This document shows positions 7,023-10,387 of a stretch of DNA of 10,387 bases, piece after piece. The position numbers and the translations under genes were made by a program. The notes beneath the pieces are model-generated. The model was not told the DNA's origin. It made no database searches and saw only the letters and a list, made by a program, of their open reading frames with translations. The stretch lies in the NCBI GenBank assembly GCA_903932385.1, contig CAIZGA010000685.1:1-10387 (forward strand), in the 5' to 3' direction. Source of the stretch: an uncultured Acidobacteriota bacterium. GTDB lineage: Bacteria > Acidobacteriota > Terriglobia > Terriglobales > Acidobacteriaceae. Every line of letters begins with the position of its first letter. Positions within the stretch are counted from its first letter, which is position 1.

Positions 7023-8618
7023 TTACTGCAGGAGCTTCAGCACTTCCTGCGCAACCGAGTTTGCCTGAGCCAGTGCGCTGATGCCGGTCTGGCTGAGCAC
7101 CTGGTACTTGGACAGGTTCGAGGTTGCCTGACCATAGTTGGTGGCCAGAATGCTGTTCTGTGCGGATGCAAGGTTCACCTGCTCGGTGCTGGCGACGTTG
7201 CTGGCTGCCGTCAACTCGTTGATATCCGCGCCCAGAGTACCGCGCTGATAGGCAACGTCTGCAATCGCGGTGGTCACGCTGGTCAGCACGGTTGCAGCCG
7301 AGCTGGACGTAAGGGTTGCGATTGAGTTCGAGGTGAAGTTGACGCCAGCGCCCGGTGTCGTTCCGGCGGCCACATTATCGTCCAGCGAGGTTCCGGTGAG
7401 CGACAGTGCGGTGTTGCTGGTGACTGAGGTGGAAGGCGTGGTATCGCTCAAATCGCTGGCGCTGACCACAAGGGTGTTGGTGCCGGCTGTGCCGGTATCC
7501 GCTGGCCCGGTGATGATCAGCTTGTTCGCATTCGCGCCCGTGCCCTGTGATGCAACCAGGTCCGCGCCGGAGAATGAACTGTTGCTATTCAACTGCGAAA
7601 CCGCTGATGCCAGGCTGGAACCACTGGTGATGGTGAACGCGCTTGCGGTGCCGGTACCGACTGCAACACTGAGGCTGCCGCCGATGGTATCGCTGGACGA
7701 ACCCAGGCTGAAGGTCGCCGTCGAGCCAGCGGTTCCCGTCGATGCAACCGGTGTCGGGTTGGTAACAGCTGACGTTGTTCCCGGCGTGGTGGTAACGGTT
7801 TCTGCCGGTCCGGTGATAATCAACTCGTTCGCGTTCGAGCCCGTGCCCTGTGATGCAACCAGGTGTGCGCCACTGAAGGAGCTGTTGGAGTTCAGCGTGG
7901 AAACTGCCGATGCCAACGAGACGCCGGTGGAACCCAGGTTGACCGAGACCGCGCTGCCGCTGCCCACTGCAACACTAAGCGTGCCGGAGATGGTGTCAGA
8001 AGAAGCTGCGAGCGAGATGGTTGCCGTGCCGCCTGAGCCAGTGCTGGCCGAAGTCGGACTCGGGTTGGTGATGGCCGTCGATGTGGCCGCAGAGGGCGCC
8101 GTGGTGCCAACGTTGGTGTCAGTCAGCGAGCCGACCGTGTCACTGTAGTTGACCACACCGGAAGAGCTGCCGTCGCTGACAAAGAAGGTCTTTGCCGTCG
8201 AGCTGAAGACGCCGATGCTGTTGAAGTTGGTGGTGCTGCCGATGTCGCCGATTTCAGACAGGATGTTCTGATACTCCTGGTTGGCCGAGCTCACCTGACC
8301 GCTGGTGAGTGTGCCGTTGGCGGCTTCAGTGGCGATGGAGACTGCGCTGTCGAGCAGGTTGGTTACCTGCGCCAGGGCGCCGTCTGCCGTTTGCAGCAGG
8401 CCAACGCCATCCGTGGCGTTGTTGGCAGACTGCGAGAGTGCTGCTTCGTTTGCCGCAAGACCGTCAGAAACGGCAAGGCCTGCGGGATCATCAGCGCCGG
8501 AATTGATGCGCTGACCGGAGGACAACTGTTGCAGAGTAGTCTGCAGACTGGACTGCGTCTGATTCAGACTGTTTTCTGCGTAGAGGGCTGATACGTTATT
8601 CAAGACACCCAAGGACAT
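7023..8618 (-). CDS. fliC: Flagellin (filament subunit)
   Basis: 531 residues; the main structural subunit of the flagellar filament, exported by the flagellar type III system. The conserved N-terminal D0/D1 region (about 1-140) starts MSLGVLNNVSALYAENSLNQTQ and includes QRINSGADDPAGLAVSDGL (36-54) and GVGLLQTADGALAQVTNLL (71-89). The C-terminal D1/D0 region (about 435-531) includes LGADINELTAASNVASTEQVNLASAQ and ends in SALAQANSVAQEVLKLLQ. The central variable part (about 180-380) is two tandem copies of a ~101-residue Ser/Thr/Gly-rich module. There are no Cys residues, typical of filament proteins. The ATG at 8618 is supported by AGGAG (8631-8627). Transcription is probably from the sigma-28-like site at 8752-8778 and ends at the hairpin at 6971-6994. 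The ~125-nt leader can fold. Confidence 0.96.
   Translation of the reverse strand: MSLGVLNNVSALYAENSLNQTQSSLQTTLQQLSSGQRINSGADDPAGLAVSDGLAANEAALSQSANNATDGVGLLQTADGALAQVTNLLDSAVSIATEAANGTLTSGQVSSANQEYQNILSEIGDIGSTTNFNSIGVFSSTAKTFFVSDGSSSGVVNYSDTVGSLTDTNVGTTAPSAATSTAITNPSPTSASTGSGGTATISLAASSDTISGTLSVAVGSGSAVSVNLGSTGVSLASAVSTLNSNSSFSGAHLVASQGTGSNANELIITGPAETVTTTPGTTSAVTNPTPVASTGTAGSTATFSLGSSSDTIGGSLSVAVGTGTASAFTITSGSSLASAVSQLNSNSSFSGADLVASQGTGANANKLIITGPADTGTAGTNTLVVSASDLSDTTPSTSVTSNTALSLTGTSLDDNVAAGTTPGAGVNFTSNSIATLTSSSAATVLTSVTTAIADVAYQRGTLGADINELTAASNVASTEQVNLASAQNSILATNYGQATSNLSKYQVLSQTGISALAQANSVAQEVLKLLQ
7497..7769 (-). repeat. Flagellin internal repeat, copy B
   Basis: FliC residues 284-374 (from AVTNPTP to IITGPAD). 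This is the downstream copy of a tandem module: TNP motif, ATFSLGSSSDTIGGSLSVAVG, SLASAVSQLNSNSSFSGADL, VASQGTGANAN, LIITGPA. It aligns with copy A at an offset of 101-102 residues. At the DNA level, 7536-7561 is identical to 7839-7864 (26 nt) with a 303-nt offset. Confidence 0.88.
7800..8075 (-). repeat. Flagellin internal repeat, copy A
   Basis: FliC residues 182-273 (from AITNPSP to IITGPAE). This is the upstream copy: TNP, ATISLAASSDTISGTLSVAVG, SLASAVSTLNSNSSFSGAHL, VASQGTGSNAN, LIITGPA. The NSNSSFSGA and LVASQGTG blocks are identical to copy B, while the loop between VAVG and SLAS has diverged. Its pattern resembles the Flagellin_IN motif and the FliD module at 6291-6482. Confidence 0.88.
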
Positions 8619-8676
8619 TGTTTCCGCTCCTATGTTGCGATTTTCTGTTGCGCTGTGCCAGTCCTGAGTGTTGGTT

Positions 8677-8718
8677 CGGCCGTGACCGGATACTGCACAT
8701 ATTGAATCCGGCGGGCCG
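8677..8718 (-). promoter_or_regulatory. Interrupted stem-loop in the fliC mRNA leader
   Basis: CGGCC/GGCCG (8677-8681 with 8714-8718) encloses CCGGAT/ATCCGG (8686-8691 with 8706-8711), with a small internal loop and a 14-nt apical loop. In the fliC transcript it would lie about 60-100 nt before the start codon. Base pairing is clear in the sequence; folding and function are inference. Confidence 0.4.
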
Positions 8719-8751
8719 CGTCACCTTGCGGAAAGCACCGCGACATAGCAC

Positions 8752-8778
8752 TCATCGGCGTGCCCCTGCTGCACATTA
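8752..8778 (-). promoter_or_regulatory. Sigma-28 (FliA)-type promoter of fliC
   Basis: The minus strand reads TAAT (8778-8775), 15 nt, GCCGATGA (8759-8752). The flagellar sigma consensus is TAAA-N15-GCCGATAA, so the -10 matches 7 of 8 and the -35 core 3 of 4, with ideal spacing. Transcription would start near 8742, leaving a leader of about 125 nt. Confidence 0.68.
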
Positions 8779-8830
8779 GCCGGTGCTGTAGAAATTCTTC
8801 CCAATATGATTCCCACGTTGTCCGCACATC

Positions 8831-8868
8831 TTTGCACGCACATATATGTTGCGTTGCAAACTTTTGCA
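8831..8868. repeat. Imperfect palindrome with overlapping TGCAAA/TTTGCA inverted repeat
   Basis: 8831-8860 folds on itself around ATATAT with 14 base pairs and only two single-T bulges (8850 and 8855). Its right end overlaps a second perfect inverted repeat, TGCAAA-CT-TTTGCA (8855-8868). It lies between the two divergent sigma-28-like promoters and outside both predicted transcripts, so a protein-binding DNA site is more likely than an RNA structure. The binding factor is unknown. Confidence 0.6.
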
Positions 8869-8870
8869 GA

Positions 8871-8898
8871 TAATCCCAAGTTGAATTCACGCCGATAC
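8871..8898 (+). promoter_or_regulatory. Sigma-28 (FliA)-type promoter of flbD-motA-motB
   Basis: TAAT (8871-8874), 16 nt, then GCCGATAC (8891-8898). The -10 matches 7 of 8 of the flagellar sigma consensus; the spacer is one base longer than the ideal 15. Transcription would start near 8905, about 47 nt before the flbD ATG. Stator genes are a common sigma-28 target, which supports the call. Confidence 0.62.
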
Positions 8899-8920
8899 TG
8901 ACCCTAGCAATTCGCTGACA

Positions 8921-8944
8921 GCAGACATCTGCGTCTGCAAGGAG
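8921..8944 (+). promoter_or_regulatory. Hairpin abutting the flbD ribosome binding site
   Basis: GCAGAC (8921-8926) and GTCTGC (8933-8938) form a perfect 6-bp stem with a 6-nt loop. The Shine-Dalgarno AAGGAG (8939-8944) follows immediately and stands 7 nt before the ATG at 8952, so the start codon choice is firm. A role of the hairpin in translation is inference. Confidence 0.45.
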
Positions 8945-8951
8945 CAACAAC

Positions 8952-9278
8952 ATGTTGATGTTGACCAGATTGAATGGCCACCCGTTGGCCATCAACGGTG
9001 ACTTGATAAAGTCTGTCGAGTCTTCGCCGGACACAATGATTACGCTCATCACCGGTGAAAAGATTGTCGTGCTGGAAACTCTGTCGCTGGTGTTGGAAGC
9101 GGCGCGTGCGTGGCGGGTAAGCATCCTGCGCGAAGCCCTTGCCCACGCAACTACGGCGCAACAAAGTGCAGCCACCGCTGATCTCGTACAGCATGCAGCC
9201 ACGGCAGACAGCGCCGCTAGCGCAAATGCTGCACACCATGCCGACCCGCAATCGCAGACACATCGGCACCAGAAATAG
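8952..9278 (+). CDS. flbD: FlbD/SwrD-family flagellar protein with long C-terminal tail
   Basis: 108 residues. The first ~60 match the short FlbD (SwrD) family: MLMLTRLNGHPLAINGDLIKSVESSPDTMITLITGEKIVVLET, compared with the family pattern M-x-x-LTRLNG...N.dlIe.iE.tPDT.ItL..G.k..V.Es. In Bacillus subtilis SwrD raises flagellar motor torque and is needed for swarming. It is a small cytosolic protein whose gene often sits directly before motA, as here. Family members are usually about 60-75 residues. This one adds about 40 residues rich in Ala, Gln, Thr and His (from about 65, ending THRHQK) with no recognisable domain. Transcription is probably from the sigma-28-like site at 8871-8898. motA starts 38 nt downstream, in the same transcription unit. 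Confidence 0.85.
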   Translation: MLMLTRLNGHPLAINGDLIKSVESSPDTMITLITGEKIVVLETLSLVLEAARAWRVSILREALAHATTAQQSAATADLVQHAATADSAASANAAHHADPQSQTHRHQK

Positions 9279-9316
9279 CATCAGCAGCAATGTGATTTTG
9301 ACTGGAGTTTAGCGTT

Positions 9317-10090
9317 ATGGACATCGGTAGCATTGGCGGAATCATCCTGGCGATTGGCGGCATTCTTGCCGGCATGATGATTGAAGGCGGCCAGATTGGT
9401 CAGATTACAAAGCCGACTGCGGCGATGATTGTCATTGGTGGCACCGTCGGTGCCGTTATGCTGCAGTTTCCGCTTTCCATTTTCATCAAAGCGCTCACCA
9501 GCATCGGGCGCGTCTTTTTTAATTCCAACGCTGACAATGAGTCGGTGCTAAAACAGATCGTCGGCTTTGCCAACAAGGCGCGCAAGGACGGCATTGTTTC
9601 GCTCGACGCAGACTTGAACAGCGTGGCCGACCCGTTTCTTAAGCAGGCATTGATGCTGGCCGTGGACGGGACAGACCCGAATGAAGTCCGCAAAATTATG
9701 CAGCTGGAGCTGGAAAACAAGGCGTCGCTGATGGAAAAAATCCCACAGGTCTTTGAAGCAGCCGGCGGATTTTCTCCGACCATCGGCATCATCGGCGCCG
9801 TCATCGGCCTTATCCAGGTGATGCAGCATCTGGATGACATCACCGAAGTGGGACGCGGCATCGCCACGGCATTCGTCGCCACCATCTACGGTGTGGGATT
9901 TGCCAACCTCATTTGCCTGCCGGCAGCGGGCAAATTGAAAATCCGCAACCATGAAGATGACATGGGCAAGGAGATGATGCTGGAAGGCGTCATCTCGATT
10001 CTGGAAGGCATGAATCCGCGAATGATTGAGTTGAAGCTGCGGACCTATCTGCACGCGCATGAAGAAACCCCTGACAAGGCCACGAAATGA
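9317..10090 (+). CDS. motA: Flagellar motor stator protein MotA (MotC/PomA-like type)
   Basis: 257 residues. With MotB it forms the inner-membrane stator that couples ion flow to flagellar rotation. Four hydrophobic segments are visible (about 4-21, 34-51, 152-170, 183-203), with a cytoplasmic loop between the second and third. The two channel prolines are present: P154 in GFSPTIGIIGAVIGLI and P202 in IYGVGFANLICLPAAGKLK. The cytoplasmic rotor-facing region contains ARKDGIVSLD (88-97), where the usual second charged residue is Asp97 rather than Glu. The short N-terminus and IEGGQIG...GGTVGAVMLQ resemble the MotC/PomA type more than the longer E. coli MotA. GGAG (9304-9307) supports the ATG at 9317. 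The stop overlaps the motB start by 4 nt (ATGA). The coupling ion cannot be decided by eye. Confidence 0.95.
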   Translation: MDIGSIGGIILAIGGILAGMMIEGGQIGQITKPTAAMIVIGGTVGAVMLQFPLSIFIKALTSIGRVFFNSNADNESVLKQIVGFANKARKDGIVSLDADLNSVADPFLKQALMLAVDGTDPNEVRKIMQLELENKASLMEKIPQVFEAAGGFSPTIGIIGAVIGLIQVMQHLDDITEVGRGIATAFVATIYGVGFANLICLPAAGKLKIRNHEDDMGKEMMLEGVISILEGMNPRMIELKLRTYLHAHEETPDKATK

Positions 10091-10387
10091 GTCGCAAGAA
10101 ACATCCCGAGCATGTGAACCATGAGCGTTGGCTGGTTTCTTATGCCGACTTCATCACGTTGCTGTTTGCATTTTTTGTCGTGATGTTTGCCTCCTCGCAG
10201 GCGGACAAGAAAAAACTCGCAGGAGTTTCGCAGGCCATGCAGTCGGCATTCAATCAAAGTGTGATTTTCGATGCACATTCTGACAAGCCGCCGCTGGATG
10301 ACCAGTCCGCCATCTCCACGCCCACAGTGGCGCCGACCATTACTCCGGCAGAAGCAAATGAAACCGCGCAGGAGCAGATGCGTGAAG
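10087..10387 (+). CDS. motB: Flagellar motor stator protein MotB, partial (C-terminus beyond right edge)
   Basis: The first 100 residues are visible. A short basic cytoplasmic tail (MSRKKHPEHVNHERW) leads into the single transmembrane helix SYADFITLLFAFFVVMFASS (18-37), with the essential ion-binding Asp at D21. Charged KKK and a polar Thr/Pro-rich periplasmic linker follow (from about 40). The linker start (residues about 41-60) should include the plug helix. The OmpA-like peptidoglycan-binding domain expected at the C-terminus lies outside the window. The helix sequence is very like Pseudomonas MotD (YADFITLLFAFFVVMY), consistent with the MotC-like partner. The ATG overlaps the motA stop by 4 nt, so the pair is translationally coupled. 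Confidence 0.95.
   Translation, partial: MSRKKHPEHVNHERWLVSYADFITLLFAFFVVMFASSQADKKKLAGVSQAMQSAFNQSVIFDAHSDKPPLDDQSAISTPTVAPTITPAEANETAQEQMRE

Larger units (their letters stand above)
8619..8951. other. 333-nt divergent regulatory region between fliC and flbD
   Basis: No gene is supported here. From left to right it holds the fliC Shine-Dalgarno (8627-8631), a foldable fliC leader with an interrupted stem-loop (8677-8718), a leftward sigma-28-like promoter (8752-8778), a long imperfect palindrome with TTGCA elements (8831-8868), a rightward sigma-28-like promoter (8871-8898), and a small hairpin plus Shine-Dalgarno before flbD (8921-8944). Confidence 0.75.

Noticed and set aside
7270..8148. 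A 292-codon open frame on the plus strand opposite fliC
   Set aside because: It lies wholly antisense to a certain flagellin gene. Its Val/Pro/Ser/Ala-rich translation is what the repetitive Ser/Thr/Gly flagellin codons give on the reverse strand, and no ribosome binding site or domain is seen.
8645..8660. TGGCAC on the minus strand upstream of fliC as a possible second sigma-54 site
   Set aside because: The required TTGC element 5 nt downstream is absent (the sequence there is AACAG), so only half the motif is present.
8630..9202. A 190-codon minus-strand open frame across the intergenic region and flbD
   Set aside because: It overlaps the confident FlbD gene and the regulatory motifs; its composition is not protein-like (Cys/Arg-rich) and no family is recognised.

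Overview
The window reads as a chromosomal segment of a flagellated Gram-negative bacterium. The mix of genes, the GC-rich but not extreme composition and the flavour of the proteins suggest an acidobacterium (Acidobacteriota, Terriglobia-like). That assignment is inference from protein character only. No mobile element, CRISPR array, tRNA or rRNA was seen.

Left part (1-2476). A nearly complete lysA (diaminopimelate decarboxylase) runs leftward off the edge and probably uses a TTG start. Upstream on the same strand is a small zinc-ribbon + PspC membrane protein. Divergent from it, a rightward group begins with an exported FKBP-type prolyl isomerase (1715-2476).

Middle (2504-5001). Close behind the isomerase come an MdlA-like ABC exporter half-transporter and an overlapping SAM-dependent methyltransferase (4-nt GTGA overlap). 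The three genes are probably one operon. The exporter has Asp in place of the catalytic Glu, which is typical of the degenerate half of heterodimeric exporters, yet no partner subunit is adjacent.

Right part (5005-10387). This is a flagellar locus in two divergent blocks. Leftward are fliC (flagellin), then fliD (filament cap) and fliS (flagellin chaperone). Rightward are a FlbD/SwrD-like protein, motA and motB (cut by the right edge). Promoter motifs are unusually readable. fliD-fliS has an excellent sigma-54 -24/-12 site, while fliC and flbD-motAB each have a sigma-28-like site. fliC ends in a strong hairpin terminator, so fliC and fliDS look like separate transcription units. This matches the usual hierarchy of sigma-54 for cap and chaperone and sigma-28 for filament and stator.

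The most notable structures are a tandem 101-residue duplication inside flagellin that resembles a module in FliD, a long imperfect palindrome between the two divergent sigma-28 sites, and the unpaired degenerate ABC half-transporter. No clearly new multi-gene system is visible.
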